A DNA stretch of 64,000 nt from Candidatus Gullanella endobia (GCF_900048035.1 NZ_LN999832.1:496001-560000), one strand, 5' to 3'; positions 14,835 through 26,015 are shown, counted from the stretch's first letter. The notes: generated by a model not told the origin, from the letters alone. Numbers and translations are program-made.

Positions 14835-16175
14835 ATGCTAAATAAAATCGTCATCGCAAACCGCGGTGAAATTGCATTGCGTATTCTACGTACATGCAAA
14901 GAACTCGGCATCAAAACAGTAGCTGTACATTCTACCGCTGATCGTGATCTAAAACATGTACTACTAGCCGATGAGGCTATCTGTATTGGCCCACCGCCTT
15001 CAATAAAAAGTTATCTCAATATTCCTGCTATTATTTCTGCAGCAGAAATTACTTGCTCAGTAGCCATCCACCCAGGTTATGGTTTTCTTTCAGAAAATGC
15101 TGATTTCGCTGAACAAGTGGAACGTTCTGGCTTTATATTCATCGGTCCTCGTGCAGAAACTATTATGTTAATGGGTAATAAAATTTCCGCTATTAGTGCG
15201 ATGAAAAGAGCTGGTGTTCCCTGTATCCCCGGTTCTGATGGATCGATAGGGGAAGATATGGATAAAAATTTTGCTATCGCTAACCACATCGGTTATCCAG
15301 TAATTATCAAAGCATCTAGTGGCGGTGGTGGGCGTGGGATGCGCGTAGCACGAAGTAATAAAGAATTGGATTTCTCAATTCGTATGACCCGTTCTGAAGC
15401 AAAAGCTGCGTTCAGTAATGATGTAGTCTACATGGAAAAGTATTTGGAAAATCCACGCCATATCGAGATTCAAGTTCTAGCAGACGATCAGGGTAATGTA
15501 CTTTATTTTCCTGAGCGAGACTGTTCTATTCAACGTCGTCATCAAAAAGTAGTAGAAGAAGCACCAGCTCCTGGTATTAGTAAGGAACTACGCTGTTTTA
15601 TCGGTGAGTATTGCACTAAAGCTTGCATGGAAATTGGATACCGTGGCGCCGGTACTTTTGAATTTCTCTATGAAAACGGTGAATTTTTCTTTATTGAAAT
15701 GAACACTCGAATTCAAGTAGAGCATCCAATTACTGAGATGATTACTGGAGTAGATCTTATCAAAGAGCAGTTACGAATCGCTTCTGGACAATCTATCTTT
15801 CTAAAGCAGGATGAAGTAAGAGAATATGGTCATGCGATAGAATGTCGTATTAATGCTGAAGATCCTATTAACTTTCTTCCAAGTCCAGGAAAAATTACTG
15901 CATTCCATGCACCAGGTGGTTTTGGTGTACGTTGGGAATCTCATATTTATACTGGTTATTCAGTACCACCTTATTACGATTCGATGATTGGTAAACTTAT
16001 TTGCTTTGGTGAAACGAGGGATGTAGCTATTGCTCGTATGAAAAATGCACTGACAGAGCTGATTATCGATGGTATCAAAACTAATATCGATCTGCATTTA
16101 AAAATTATGAATGACGAAAATTTCCAACGGGGTGGAACTAATATCTACTATTTGGAGAAAAAACTCTCACTATAG
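14835..16175 (+). CDS. accC: biotin carboxylase, acetyl-CoA carboxylase subunit
   Basis: ATP-dependent carboxylation of the biotin on AccB, using bicarbonate; first half-reaction of acetyl-CoA carboxylase. 446 residues, near the E. coli length (449). The N-terminal domain begins '[17 protein letters not shown]', the ATP-grasp glycine loop is '[13 protein letters not shown]' near residue 160 (Ser replaces one Gly of the E. coli loop), '[13 protein letters not shown]' follows, and the catalytic region is '[18 protein letters not shown]' with the conserved Glu, Arg, Gln and Glu residues. The C-terminal domain has '[11 protein letters not shown]'. A hairpin right after the stop probably ends the aroQ-accB-accC unit. 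In E. coli yhdT, panF, prmA and dusB follow; all are missing here. Confidence 0.98.
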   Translation: MLNKIVIANRGEIALRILRTCKELGIKTVAVHSTADRDLKHVLLADEAICIGPPPSIKSYLNIPAIISAAEITCSVAIHPGYGFLSENADFAEQVERSGFIFIGPRAETIMLMGNKISAISAMKRAGVPCIPGSDGSIGEDMDKNFAIANHIGYPVIIKASSGGGGRGMRVARSNKELDFSIRMTRSEAKAAFSNDVVYMEKYLENPRHIEIQVLADDQGNVLYFPERDCSIQRRHQKVVEEAPAPGISKELRCFIGEYCTKACMEIGYRGAGTFEFLYENGEFFFIEMNTRIQVEHPITEMITGVDLIKEQLRIASGQSIFLKQDEVREYGHAIECRINAEDPINFLPSPGKITAFHAPGGFGVRWESHIYTGYSVPPYYDSMIGKLICFGETRDVAIARMKNALTELIIDGIKTNIDLHLKIMNDENFQRGGTNIYYLEKKLSL

Positions 16176-16184
16176 GAAAATTGA

Positions 16185-16216
16185 GTATTAAAGCAAGAAT
16201 GCTTGTACTTTAATAC
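16185..16216 (+). terminator. probable terminator after accC
   Basis: GTATTAAAG (16185-16193) pairs with CTTTAATAC (16208-16216), and inside it CAAG pairs with CTTG around an AATG loop with a 2-nt bulge. The structure starts ten bases after the accC stop. The downstream T-run is weak (TATGTTT). Confidence 0.6.
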
Positions 16217-17182
16217 AATATGTTTAAATTAATTAAAATTAGTTATTTTTCTATAGTTGTTCTAAGCAATCAATAGACGGTTTAAGTTATGATAATAATT
16301 ATTACTGGCAATTACATCAATCTTAACTCTTTTGTTAACAGACCTAATATAACCTTATAAATATAGTTAAACATGTCTTCAACTGCATTATATCATCAAT
16401 ATTTAATAAAATTTAGTAATTTAATTAGTGCTATTAATATTAAAATTACTAGAATTTCTAGCTGAAAATCGCTTTTAAATGTTACATCACTATTATCGCT
16501 ATTGTTACTACAATTTTATATATTAACCAATTTAATATATAAAAATATTAGATTTATTAAAATAATAAGTTAAATTTTAATATGGTATAATAGTAATAAA
16601 TCTAGTATTTAAGCGATGTAAGATATTATATCTTACTGGACTAAATAAAGTGGTATAAAAACCGTTTTTAATATTATTACAATCGTTATACAACTTAATA
16701 ATTTATCTAAAGAGTTTTATACCATAAAATTGGAACTATTAATTCTTTTAATTAAACTTTTCCTGTCAAAAAAATAAAACTAGAGAAACAAGAGAATATT
16801 CAGGCAATTGAATAGTATATATTCAAGTTTTATTATTTCTAATAAAATCAATGCTTTTTTCTAAAACAAGTTAAGGTAATGCCAAATTACAGCAAAGGAA
16901 AATATGCTCATAATAAGGTGATAGGTCGAATACTTGCTATTAATTTTATATTTTGCGCGTCAATTAGACAAGATCAATTATTTTTGATAATATATATTAA
17001 AATTATAAACTTTTGTTATCTAGGCAATAAAAGTTTATAATCAAAATTGCATGTCATAATTTTTACAAGTGTATATTATATAATTTGAGAAAAAATTAAT
17101 GTTGTATAAAATATTAACAGACATCTAGAAGCGTTGAAGCGTACTTTATAAATTTTTCATAACAAAAAGAGCAAATAAAATT
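16217..17182. other. gene-free region upstream of fis
   Basis: This is where panF, prmA and dusB lie in E. coli. No recognisable remnant of dusB, whose gene normally precedes fis in one operon, was found, so fis must have its own promoter here. No convincing promoter was picked by eye. Confidence 0.55.
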
Positions 17183-17479
17183 ATGTTCGAACAACACGTA
17201 AATTCTGACATATTAATTATTCCAACCATTAATTCTCAAAATCAGGTAATAAAAAAACCTCTGCGTGATTTTATAAAACAAGCAATGAAGAATTATTTCT
17301 CTCAACTAAAGACTGAAGATGTGAACGACCTTTATGAACTGGTATTATCTGAAACAGAACAGCCTTTATTAGATATACTCATGCAACATACGCGCGGCAA
17401 TCAAACTCGCGCAGCACAAATTATGGGAATAAATCGTGGTACTTTACGTAAAAAATTAAAAAAATACGGTATGAATTAA
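17183..17479 (+). CDS. fis: DNA-binding protein Fis
   Basis: Nucleoid-associated factor that bends DNA and activates rRNA and tRNA promoters. 98 residues, exactly the E. coli length. The C-terminal helix-turn-helix '[20 protein letters not shown]' is essentially identical to E. coli, while the N-terminal arm ('[20 protein letters not shown]') is slightly diverged. The family's dimer core '[19 protein letters not shown]' is intact. In E. coli fis is second in the dusB-fis operon; here dusB is gone. The next RNA genes on the opposite strand are a 5S rRNA and tRNA-Glu, matching the position of the E. coli rrnD operon beyond fis. A 30-bp palindrome lies 30 nt past the stop. Confidence 0.97.
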   Translation: MFEQHVNSDILIIPTINSQNQVIKKPLRDFIKQAMKNYFSQLKTEDVNDLYELVLSETEQPLLDILMQHTRGNQTRAAQIMGINRGTLRKKLKKYGMN

Positions 17480-17509
17480 TAAAATTAATTATTTTATTTT
17501 TATAATAAA

Positions 17510-17539
17510 TTTTATCAATACTTATAAGTATTGATAAAA
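17510..17539. terminator. 30-bp perfect palindrome between fis and 5S; possible two-way terminator
   Basis: Positions 17510-17539 form a perfect palindrome with 15-bp arms (TTTTATCAATACTTA and its complement). It lies 30 nt past the fis stop (+ strand) and about 150 nt past the 3' end of the 5S gene (- strand), between two convergent units, which fits a bidirectional terminator. The A/T ends would supply a short U-run on each strand. Function is inferred from position and symmetry. Confidence 0.5.
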
Positions 17540-17685
17540 ATGCTATTTAATAATAGAACTATAGTGCTTATCACTATAGCTTGAGTTAATAAAAAACAAA
17601 TTTCATAATAATGTAACAATAATTAAAGCAAAAATTAATAATAGTAAAAACTGTATTTAATACCAGAAGCAAACATACGACATAA

Positions 17686-17805
17686 ATGCCTGGCAGTTCC
17701 CTACTCTCGCATGGGGAAACCCCAAACTACCATCGGCGCTACGACGTTTCACTTCTGAGTTCGGCATGGGATCAGGTGGGACCATCGCGCTTTTGCCGCC
17801 AGGCA
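17686..17805 (-). rRNA. rrf: 5S ribosomal RNA
   Basis: On the minus strand the 120-nt sequence begins TGCCTGGCGGC and ends GGGAACTGCCAGGCAT. It matches E. coli 5S almost base for base, including CCCACCTGATCCCATGCCG and the loop region CTCAGAAGTGAAACG. The terminal stem TGCCTGGC/GCCAGGCA is intact. It looks functional. The odd point is that no 23S gene precedes it: 108 nt upstream lies tRNA-Glu, a gene that in E. coli sits between 16S and 23S. Confidence 0.97.
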
Positions 17806-17913
17806 AATCTTATTCTATATAGAATATCATCTGTTTATTGCTTATCGGCTTATCGCAATTTTTTTGCAAAACAGATTAAAATCAAGGTATACTTATTACT
17901 TAATAATAAGTAT

Positions 17914-17986
17914 CGTCCCCTAGGGGATTCGAACCCCTGTTGCCGCCGTGAAAGGGCAGTGTCCTAAGCCACTAGACGAAGGGGAC
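17914..17986 (-). tRNA. tRNA-Glu (UUC)
   Basis: On the minus strand it begins GTCCCCTTCGTCTAGTGG, with anticodon loop CTTTCAC (anticodon UUC), T arm AGGGG-TTCGAAT-CCCCT and acceptor AGGGGAC, discriminator G. Nearly identical to E. coli tRNA-Glu. CCA is not encoded. U34 of this tRNA is a substrate of the MnmE/MnmG and Tus/MnmA modification systems. It lies 108 nt before the 5S gene on the same strand, the remnant of an rrn operon of the 16S-tRNA-Glu-23S-5S type. Confidence 0.96.
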
Positions 17987-18720
17987 TCGAAAAAATTAAC
18001 ATAAACACAGAAAAATTGTTAGTTAATCTATATATTAACTAATTACTCAAAGTATCAGTTATAAGTTCCTTTGTATAGCTATTTTATTATAATCATTATT
18101 ACGAATAACAAAAATTTTTCTAAAAATTAGAGATTTTCTACAACTAGAACATTCCGAGAATGCGTTTATAATAAATTTTGAATACTAGATTTTATATATT
18201 TTCATTGCAGAGTCAAGCTTTTATTTTCTATATAATAACTTAAACTCAATTGAATCAGTGTAATAAGATTATCTCTTTTCAAGATTTTCTTGACATTATA
18301 CCGCTTTTATAATTATTAACAAGCATTATTTATAAATATATTTTAATTGATTTATTTTTCATCAAAAATGATAAATGATGATAAATGATTCTTCTATACA
18401 CTTATAGAATAAGTCTTTTCTGCGTATAACAATATCAGAGTAGTATATAAATTAATGATTACAAATATACAGAAATAACGTAATATACTATATAAATATA
18501 GTAATAAGCCATATCTAATAAATATATAAGCGTTATAAATATTTAATTTTTTATTCTGCAATAAGCATTAATACAGAAATACAGACTTTTATATTGTTAT
18601 GTTTATAAATTTTTACCAATTTAATTATCGAAACTATAGAGATTAATAATTACTTTAATTGCGATTTTTCCATAAAATAATTTTAGCTAATAGTCCAATT
18701 ATTTATTAATACTAGAATCA

Positions 18721-18764
18721 ATTTAAACACTAATATTTTTTAAATAAAATATTAGTGTTTAAAT
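18721..18764. repeat. stem-loop with perfect 19-bp arms
   Basis: Positions 18721-18739 (ATTTAAACACTAATATTTT) are the exact reverse complement of 18746-18764, around the 6-nt loop TTAAAT. No gene ends within 700 bp. Such a perfect long stem in otherwise decaying DNA is unexpected by chance. Confidence 0.75.
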
Positions 18765-19578
18765 ATCGCTTTTATTGATATTTTATAAAAATAAAAGAAC
18801 AAATATAAATAAAATCATATAACTAAAAGATACCTATCTAATATACAGAAAGAAATTATACTAATACCAATATAAAATCAATATAAAATATTTAGTATAG
18901 CATATACACTATAAGAAAATATTTATAATTTTTAATTATGTTTAAATTAATTTCTTTAAAATTATTAAAAATTATTTTTTGAATAATAGTTTTTCGTTTA
19001 ATTAAAATTAATAAGAATTAATAATAAATAAAGTTAAACAGATATATTATATATAATTATTATCTAATACTCATTTCTCAAAGAGACAAGTAATTTTATT
19101 ATCTAAAATAGACTATAAGATTAATATTGAATGATTCAGTTTTACTTTATAGTAATATTTTCTTCGAAACATATATTGTTAGTTCTATTTTTTAAAATAG
19201 TTATTACTTTTTATCTGAAAGTAAGAGAAATTACTTAATTTTATATTTTTCTAATATTTAAGATGTATAGGAATTCACTTAAATTTAAAAACATTTTTTG
19301 ATAAAATTCATGATATCTCTGTATCTCCTAGAATAAATTTCAATATAGCTGATAGTTGGTTAGAGATGCATTTATAATGCGTTAGTCTTATCACTATTAT
19401 GCACGTACGAATAGAAAATAAAAATCAGGCATTATTACCTAAATATAACTAAATTTTAGATTTAAACAGATAGATTACATTATATATTACTTTAATAGTT
19501 TTTTCTGAAAAGAAATATAAGCTATGTATTAAAATACGTATTGATAATATATAAATATTTATAAAATATATTAATCTG

Positions 19579-19613
19579 CTGAGACTGTAATCTTATTTTA
19601 TAAGTCGTCTCAG
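19579..19613. repeat. two-part hairpin in mnmG upstream gap
   Basis: CTGAGAC (19579-19585) pairs with GTCTCAG (19607-19613), and inside it CTTAT pairs with ATAAG around TTT. It is the most GC-rich structure of this gap. No function is assigned. Confidence 0.4.
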
Positions 19614-20270
19614 TCATTATAGGAAAAAGAATTCTAGATAGAATCCAATATGTTTTAATTATATTATGCTATTTTGTTAAGATATAGATTGAATATAAAC
19701 ATTCTATAATAATCTAAAATTAATAGAAAATTAAGCTATAAGAGATATGTAGTTACTGGTTACTTTTACTAACAAAACTAGTAAGTTACCGAAGAATATT
19801 AAGATATTTCTAGAGTAGTTAATGATAAAAATATTTTTAATATTTACGTTTATCTCCTATGTTAATAGGAGTTTAAGTTTGTAATTAGATTATGCAAATA
19901 AAAATATTTATATAATTTTACATTGTAAAATGTCTGATTAAAAAGCAAATACAACCAATATTTGTCTAATGTATAATTTATATATATTATATACTTATAG
20001 ATTCTTATAATAGAAAATACTATCCTATATCATCGAAGATCACTTATTATTTATAGTTTAAACGGATCTATAATTTCTTATATAAATTAATAAATAGTTA
20101 ACAAATATGTAATTACTATTTTAGTAGTAGAGATTACTATATATCTTTAAATATTAAATCCTTCTTTAATTTCCTTCGGAATTTATGAACTTATATCTTA
20201 ATTAAATGACGGAGAATCCTATTCTCTAATTTTTATTTAAATCCTATATTTTCACGTGAGGTGATTTACT

Positions 20271-22160
20271 ATGTTTTATCCTGATCACTTTGATGTTATC
20301 ATTATTGGTGGTGGTCATGCTGGTACTGAAGCGGCAATGGCATCGTCACGAATTGGATGTAAAACCTTGCTTCTGACTCATAATATTAATACGATTGGAG
20401 AAATGTCCTGTAACCCAGCAATCGGTGGTATAGGAAAAGGACATTTGCTAAAAGAAATCGATGCTATGGGTGGTCTAATGGCTCAGGCTATTGATAAGGC
20501 TGGTATCCAATTTAGGGTACTAAATGCTAGTAAAGGACCTGCAGTCAGAGCTACCCGTGCACAAGCGGATCGTATACTTTATAAGCGAGAGATACGAAGC
20601 GCACTAGAGAATCAACCTAATCTAGTAATCTTACAACAAGTAGTTGAGAATCTAATTCTAAAAGATAACAACGTAATTGGAGCAGTAACTCAAATAGGGA
20701 TAAAATTTATTGCCCGTGCTGTTGTTCTAACCATGGGAACTTTTCTTGATGGCAAGATCTATATCGGTATGGATCATTATAGCGGTGGACGGGCAGGTGA
20801 TCCGTCTTCAATTTCTCTCTCTCATCATCTACGTGAGTTGCCTTTTCGAGTAAATCGATTAAAAACTGGTACACCACCACGTATTGATGCGCACAGTATT
20901 AATTTTTCACAACTAACAATACAACACAGTGATAATCCATTACCTGTTTTTTCATTCCTAGGCTCAGTAGATCAGCATCCTCGTCAAATTCCCTGCTATA
21001 TTACCTATACTAATAAGAAAACCCATGAAATCATCCGACAGAACTTAGATCGTAGTCCTATGTATACTGGTATCATTGAAAGCGTAGGTCCGCGTTATTG
21101 TCCATCCATTGAAGATAAAGTGATGCGATTTGCTGATCGTCATTCCCATCAGATCTTTCTTGAACCAGAAGGACTAACAAGTAATGAAATTTATCCTAAT
21201 GGTATCTCAACAAGCATGCCATTCGATGTTCAAATGAAAATTATTCATTCTATTTCCGGATTAGAGAATGCACGCATTGTTCGTTTTGGTTATGCTATTG
21301 AGTATGATTTTTTTGATCCACGTGATCTTAAGCTAACGTTGGAAAGTAAACTAATCAATGGATTGTTTTTTGCAGGACAAATTAACGGTACTACCGGATA
21401 TGAAGAGGCTGCTGCACAAGGCATGCTAGCTGGTTTAAACGCAGCTCGGTTAGCCACAGAGAAAGATGGTTGGTTTCCGCGACGTGATCAAGCCTATCTC
21501 GGTGTTTTAGTAGATGATTTATGTACTTTAGGTACTAAAGAACCCTACCGCATGTTTACTTCTCGCGCTGAATATCGACTACTATTACGGGAAGATAATG
21601 CTGATCTGCGTCTAACAGAAATTGGTCGACAATTAGGAATGGTAGACGATCTGCGTTGGGCGCGTTTCTGTTCCAAACAGGAACAAATTGAGTACGAGCG
21701 TCAGCGTTTACGAAACACCTGGATACATCTACATAGTGATGGAGTCGAACAGCTTAATTCATTACTTAAATCACCATTGATACGTGAAGCTAATGGTGAA
21801 GAACTTCTACGTCGTCCAGAGATAAATTATAAGCAGTTGACAAACTTTAAATATTTTAGCCCAGCGCTTACTGATATCCAGGCAGCAGAACAGGTCGAAA
21901 TTCAGATTAAGTATCAAGGCTATATTGCTCGTCAGCAAGAGGAAATTACACGTAAAATACGGCATGAGCACATTTTTATTCCAACAGAAATAGATTTTAG
22001 CACTCTTTCAGGTATATCTAACGAAGTGATTGATAAACTAAATGAGCATAAACCTAATTCTATTGGTCAAGCATCACGTATTCCTGGCATTACACCAGCA
22101 GCGATTTCTATTTTGTTAATTTGGCTTAAAAAAAAGGGGCTTCTTCGCTGTAGTGTCTAA
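20271..22160 (+). CDS. mnmG: tRNA uridine-5-carboxymethylaminomethyl modification enzyme MnmG (GidA)
   Basis: With MnmE it installs the (carboxymethyl)aminomethyl group at C5 of wobble U34 using FAD, NADH and methylene-THF. 629 residues, identical in length to E. coli. The N-terminal FAD-binding motif is '[16 protein letters not shown]' (about residues 9-24), followed by '[16 protein letters not shown]' and '[10 protein letters not shown]'. The conserved cysteine motif '[12 protein letters not shown]' is present near residue 273, as are '[21 protein letters not shown]' region residues and the C-terminal helical domain that contacts MnmE ('[15 protein letters not shown]'). The start has a clear GAGGTGA site. 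The neighbours usual in enterics (oriC/mioC upstream, rsmG and the atp operon downstream) are absent. Confidence 0.98.
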   Translation: MFYPDHFDVIIIGGGHAGTEAAMASSRIGCKTLLLTHNINTIGEMSCNPAIGGIGKGHLLKEIDAMGGLMAQAIDKAGIQFRVLNASKGPAVRATRAQADRILYKREIRSALENQPNLVILQQVVENLILKDNNVIGAVTQIGIKFIARAVVLTMGTFLDGKIYIGMDHYSGGRAGDPSSISLSHHLRELPFRVNRLKTGTPPRIDAHSINFSQLTIQHSDNPLPVFSFLGSVDQHPRQIPCYITYTNKKTHEIIRQNLDRSPMYTGIIESVGPRYCPSIEDKVMRFADRHSHQIFLEPEGLTSNEIYPNGISTSMPFDVQMKIIHSISGLENARIVRFGYAIEYDFFDPRDLKLTLESKLINGLFFAGQINGTTGYEEAAAQGMLAGLNAARLATEKDGWFPRRDQAYLGVLVDDLCTLGTKEPYRMFTSRAEYRLLLREDNADLRLTEIGRQLGMVDDLRWARFCSKQEQIEYERQRLRNTWIHLHSDGVEQLNSLLKSPLIREANGEELLRRPEINYKQLTNFKYFSPALTDIQAAEQVEIQIKYQGYIARQQEEITRKIRHEHIFIPTEIDFSTLSGISNEVIDKLNEHKPNSIGQASRIPGITPAAISILLIWLKKKGLLRCSV

Positions 22161-22358
22161 TAACATTAGAAAAGTATCGATACTTATAGAGTTAACCGTA
22201 ATATTATTATCGAATACTTGAGATATATTATATTCTCTAATGTGGAAGTATATTACTTTAATAAAATATCGTCTGTTTATAGCTAAATAAATAGCGCTGT
22301 TTAATCGTGAATTATCCGTAATAAGCTATTATATATTAGTGTTAACTACTATTAAATT

Positions 22359-22367
22359 TGTGGATAA
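22359..22367 (-). promoter_or_regulatory. isolated DnaA-box 9-mer
   Basis: TGTGGATAA is the exact complement of the consensus DnaA box TTATCCACA, about 200 bp past the mnmG stop. A weaker match (TTATCCGTA, 7/9) lies at 22312-22320. One or two boxes do not make an origin, and dnaA itself is missing from its normal place, so the site may be a fossil or chance. Confidence 0.25.
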
Positions 22368-22906
22368 TATATATCTTTATACTGAATATATTTACCTATT
22401 TAATAGAATGATTAAATTGAAATTTGCAATTTCTAGAAAAAATTTAGATGAGGTTATAAAAAATGAATATGTATTTAAAAAATACACATTAATAAATCTT
22501 ATTATTATATTAATTACAACTAATTTTTTAATTTTTATAAAACAATAATAAAACTATTAGTAATCTAATAAATGATCTAATTTATAAAATTAATTAATAA
22601 TTATATATTTTGTATAGCTAAATTTTTTTTAATTAAAATTAGTTAAAAATAAAGCTTATAAAATAAATTTATATCTATTGCAATAAAATATTTAATTACA
22701 CTACTATTATCTTTTTTTTAATATACATTTGATTTAAAAATTTATTATATAGATCTAGAATTTAGAAAATATTTTTATAATAAAATATATAGTATATTAT
22801 AATTGCAAAATTACAAATAATAATTATATCTCATCAAGAATAATAATTCTTAAAAAATAAGCGTCATTACTCTTACTATGGGAAAAGTAAAGTTATATAA
22901 TTTCTA

Positions 22907-22941
22907 TTTTACTGAAAAAACTAATTTCGATTTCAGTAAAA
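22907..22941. repeat. inverted repeat with 11-bp arms
   Basis: TTTTACTGAAA (22907-22917) and TTTCAGTAAAA (22931-22941) are exact complements around a 13-nt loop. No flanking gene explains it. Confidence 0.45.
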
Positions 22942-24045
22942 GTAATAAAATATATTATTGAAGAAATATATATAATTTTATACAACGATATATATCTTAT
23001 TTTTCCTAATATATTACAGTACTTAATAGCGGTACGTTCGATAGAAATAATAACCTACTAACAGTGATGTTTGACAAACTTAATTCTTAAGAAGAAAAAT
23101 GTAAATAAGTAGAAATAGCAGATTAAAGAAATTAATACTAGTATTCTTATCTCTAATAAGAGAGATATAAAATATATCTATAACAGATATAAAATATAAC
23201 ATATAAATCTAATTTTATTTTTTATAAAAATCATTATATAGATCAGTATGAAGATTTTAAAAAATTCGGTTCAATCTACTAAAAAGATAGAAGTTGAAGG
23301 TATGAAAAATTAATTATATCCAGTTTAATTAAAGAAAATTTTTATCGGAAAACAAATTGCTCATTATTAATTAGTATGATGCTGTCTGCTCTTAACTATT
23401 TTATCTACGCGACAATATGCGACAAATTGTAATATAAAATAAGATCCATCTGTTAATAGAAATATCATACTAAAAGTAGTTTATGATCTTTTATTAAAGA
23501 TATGATAATGTGATCGTTAATCTTTATACTGTTATCAAAAATATATGTAGTACTCTTAGTCTATTTACTCAGTTATACCTTAGTAAGAAGGTATGATGAA
23601 ATATACATGATAATTTCGTTGAAACAATATCTCCTTTTTATTTTTGAAAAAAATAAGAATTAGGCAATTGAACGTAACTGACAAAAATAGAACATAAAAA
23701 CTACTAGTACATTCTTTATTTAATAGCACTAATATTATTCATATTCGTTCGAAAACTTATTTTGTAATATTACTTTAATTAAAACAAAGTAATACTATTA
23801 TAATTAAATAATTATATTAATGCATTATTAATTCCGAGCAAGATATATCAAAATTATTACTCACAGCATGTATTGCTATTTTTATTACAGTTTCTTATTC
23901 ATAGCTAGAGATAATAATCAGTTTATCTTATAAAGTAGCAATTATCTATAAGTTCTGTTATTTCATACTCGTGGTACATTTGGATAGTCTATTAATTATT
24001 CTGTCTCATTTTAGTTAACAAAAATACTTTGTTATCTTAGTTTGA

Positions 24046-24240
24046 TAATTATCTATAATATTACTAATTTTCTCTCTGATACAAGAATCTTATATAGTAC
24101 TAATAACCTTGTTAGAAATTGAAATTAGTGTTCTTTCTATTAAAGAAATTAATCATGAAGTTGACAGTACTTTAATACAAGTAGCCCATCTTGGTTATCT
24201 GTATGGTATTAGATTGTATGACGTCTATGTTCTTGCATGA
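24046..24240 (+). pseudogene. possible remnant of a PIN-domain (VapC-like) gene
   Basis: An open frame of about 64 codons without a start codon ends with TGA at 24238-24240. Its last third has base composition and codon use of a real gene, unlike the roughly 80% AT around it. The residues 'AHLGYLYGIRLYDVYVLA' resemble the C-terminal PIN motif (Ala..Leu...Tyr-Gly-Leu-x-Leu-Tyr-Asp-Ala..LA) of VapC-type ribonucleases. A weak N-terminal-like piece 'HLDSLLIILS' lies upstream in the same frame near 23974, separated by stops. The identification rests on a short motif and is tentative; it could be the tail of another lost gene. Confidence 0.3.
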
Positions 24241-24647
24241 TTGATTTTTTATATAAAATATTAATATATTACCAAAATATTAATAAACATTATTAATATT
24301 TACTAATGAGTTTCTCCTAATTAAATTACTAGTTTTTATAATAGTTAGTTAAAAACAAATATAGTTTTATCTTAATAACTAATCGAGATGAGTAGTTTAC
24401 CTATTAATCTTACTATTATTAACATAATAATGTATCGCTCGTATTATTTTGTTTCTTTTTTTTATTCGGTCAATACTCATAAGAAGTAAATATATCTAAT
24501 ATCATATTTTCGATAAGTTAGAAATTAGAATTTTCTTCTATTTAATTTATGCATATAAACTATTCTCATAGAGCAAATCTCAAATAAATCTGATAATACC
24601 TAATATATGCTTAAAAATTTCTCTACAAGAATCGATTTATTATAAAC

Positions 24648-26015
24648 TTACTTACCGATACAAAAACTAGAAAAAATTTTGCTAAGCAAGTCATCTGATC
24701 TAAATTCTCCTGTAATCTCGCTCAGAGATTGTTGTGCCAAACACAATTCCTCTGCTAGGAATTCGATAGTATTATAAGCATTTACTAAATGCTCTTTACC
24801 TTTTTTTAAATGAATTTCGGCAGCCTCTAGAGCATTAAGATGACGACGACGTGCTAAAAAAAAACCTCCACTATCGCTGGTAAAACCTACGCTCTGTTTT
24901 AGATGATAGCGCAATAAGTCAACATTTTCGATAGACTGTGCTGATAGTGTAATAAGTGAGTAACTATCTAATTGAACACAACCAACTTTTTCACCAGTTA
25001 GATCTGCTTTATTTCGTATCACAGTAACCGGTATCGCCGGAGGTAAATGATTAATAAAAACCGGCCATAATATATTAGGTTCATTAATGGGAGTAACAGT
25101 ACCGTCTACCATAAGTATTACATGATCAGCCTGTTCAATTTCACGCCAAGCGCGCTCAATTCCGATACGTTCTACTTCATCGATAGAATCTCGTAATCCG
25201 GCAGTATCGATAATATGCATTGGTATACCATCAAAGTTGATATGCTCACATATAACATCGCGTGTTGTACCTGCAATAGCTGTAACGATTGACACTTCTC
25301 GTTTTGCCAACGTATTAAGCAAAGTAGATTTACCAGAGTTAGGCTTACCAGCAATCACTACCTTTATTCCTTCTCGTAGAAGATTACCTTGACGCGCTTC
25401 TTTTTGAAGCTTTTCTAAGCTAATAATAACATTATTTAAGCTAGTTTTTATTTTGCCTTCAAAAAGAAAATCAATTTCTTCATCGGGAAAGTTAATAATT
25501 GTTTCAATATAGGCACGTAGGTCAATAAGTGCTTCTACTAATTCATGAATACGGCTAGAAAACGAACCTTGTAGAGAGTTGATCGCTAATCGTGCAGCCT
25601 GGCTTGAGCTGGCATCTATAAGATCAGCGATGGCCTCTGCCTGAGCTAAATCCAATTTATTATTAAGAAAAGCGCGTTCTGAGAACTCGCCAGGTCGTGC
25701 AATGCGCACGCCAGGTATCTTGATGATACGTTGTAGTAATAAATCTAAAATAATTGGACTGCCATGACCTTGTAATTCTAAAACATCTTCTCCAGTAAAG
25801 GAATTAGGAGCTGGAAAAAACAGCGCAATACCTTGATCAAGAATCGTACTGTTATCAGCTCGAAAGGATAGATATTCCGCTTGACGTGGTAATGGTAGCT
25901 TATGTAACAATGTGAAGGACACTTGAGTGGTTAAGGAGCCTGAGATACGCAATATACCGATACCGCTGTTTCCTGGCGGAGTAGCAATAGCAACAATAGT
26001 ATCTGTCTTTTTCAT
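24648..26015 (-). CDS. mnmE: tRNA uridine-5-carboxymethylaminomethyl modification GTPase MnmE (TrmE)
   Basis: GTPase partner of MnmG in wobble-U34 modification. 455 residues (E. coli 454). The N-terminal tetrahydrofolate-binding domain begins '[20 protein letters not shown]'. A G domain is inserted in the helical domain: P-loop 'GKPNSGKST' (about residues 223-231), 'IAGTTRD' switch, 'DTAGLRD' and 'NKADLTG'. The protein ends in 'SFCIGK', the invariant CxGK motif with the catalytic cysteine. It is last in the rpmH-rnpA-yidD-yidC-mnmE cluster, 98 nt after yidC, exactly the enteric order. Both halves of the MnmE-MnmG enzyme are therefore intact. Confidence 0.98.
   Translation of the reverse strand: MKKTDTIVAIATPPGNSGIGILRISGSLTTQVSFTLLHKLPLPRQAEYLSFRADNSTILDQGIALFFPAPNSFTGEDVLELQGHGSPIILDLLLQRIIKIPGVRIARPGEFSERAFLNNKLDLAQAEAIADLIDASSSQAARLAINSLQGSFSSRIHELVEALIDLRAYIETIINFPDEEIDFLFEGKIKTSLNNVIISLEKLQKEARQGNLLREGIKVVIAGKPNSGKSTLLNTLAKREVSIVTAIAGTTRDVICEHINFDGIPMHIIDTAGLRDSIDEVERIGIERAWREIEQADHVILMVDGTVTPINEPNILWPVFINHLPPAIPVTVIRNKADLTGEKVGCVQLDSYSLITLSAQSIENVDLLRYHLKQSVGFTSDSGGFFLARRRHLNALEAAEIHLKKGKEHLVNAYNTIEFLAEELCLAQQSLSEITGEFRSDDLLSKIFSSFCIGK

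Larger units (their letters stand above)
17987..20270. other. gene-free region between tRNA-Glu and mnmG
   Basis: Where 16S rRNA would be expected upstream of tRNA-Glu there is only AT-rich DNA with no rRNA-like stretch. Structures seen: an 8-bp inverted repeat at 18019-18042 just upstream of tRNA-Glu, a direct repeat of GATAAATGAT near 18369-18388, a 19-bp-arm stem-loop at 18721-18764 and a hairpin at 19579-19613. In E. coli oriC lies upstream of mnmG; no cluster of DnaA boxes or GATC sites was recognised here. Confidence 0.6.
22161..24647. other. gene-free region between mnmG and mnmE
   Basis: rsmG, the usual partner downstream of mnmG, is not recognisable. The gap contains one perfect DnaA-box 9-mer (22359-22367), an inverted repeat with 11-bp arms (22907-22917 / 22931-22941), a 7-bp stem at 23575-23594 and a GC-richer open stretch at 24046-24240 that looks like the end of a dead gene. 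Confidence 0.6.

Noticed and set aside
17686..17967. Plus-strand frame of 93 codons
   Set aside because: It runs antisense through the 5S rRNA and tRNA-Glu genes; the RNA genes explain the sequence.
19900..20270. oriC upstream of mnmG
   Set aside because: The position is right for enterics, but no cluster of DnaA boxes, GATC sites or 13-mers could be seen.
22339..22548. 69-codon frame after mnmG with a hydrophobic tail
   Set aside because: AT-derived composition, no family pattern, no ribosome-binding site; no relation to rsmG.
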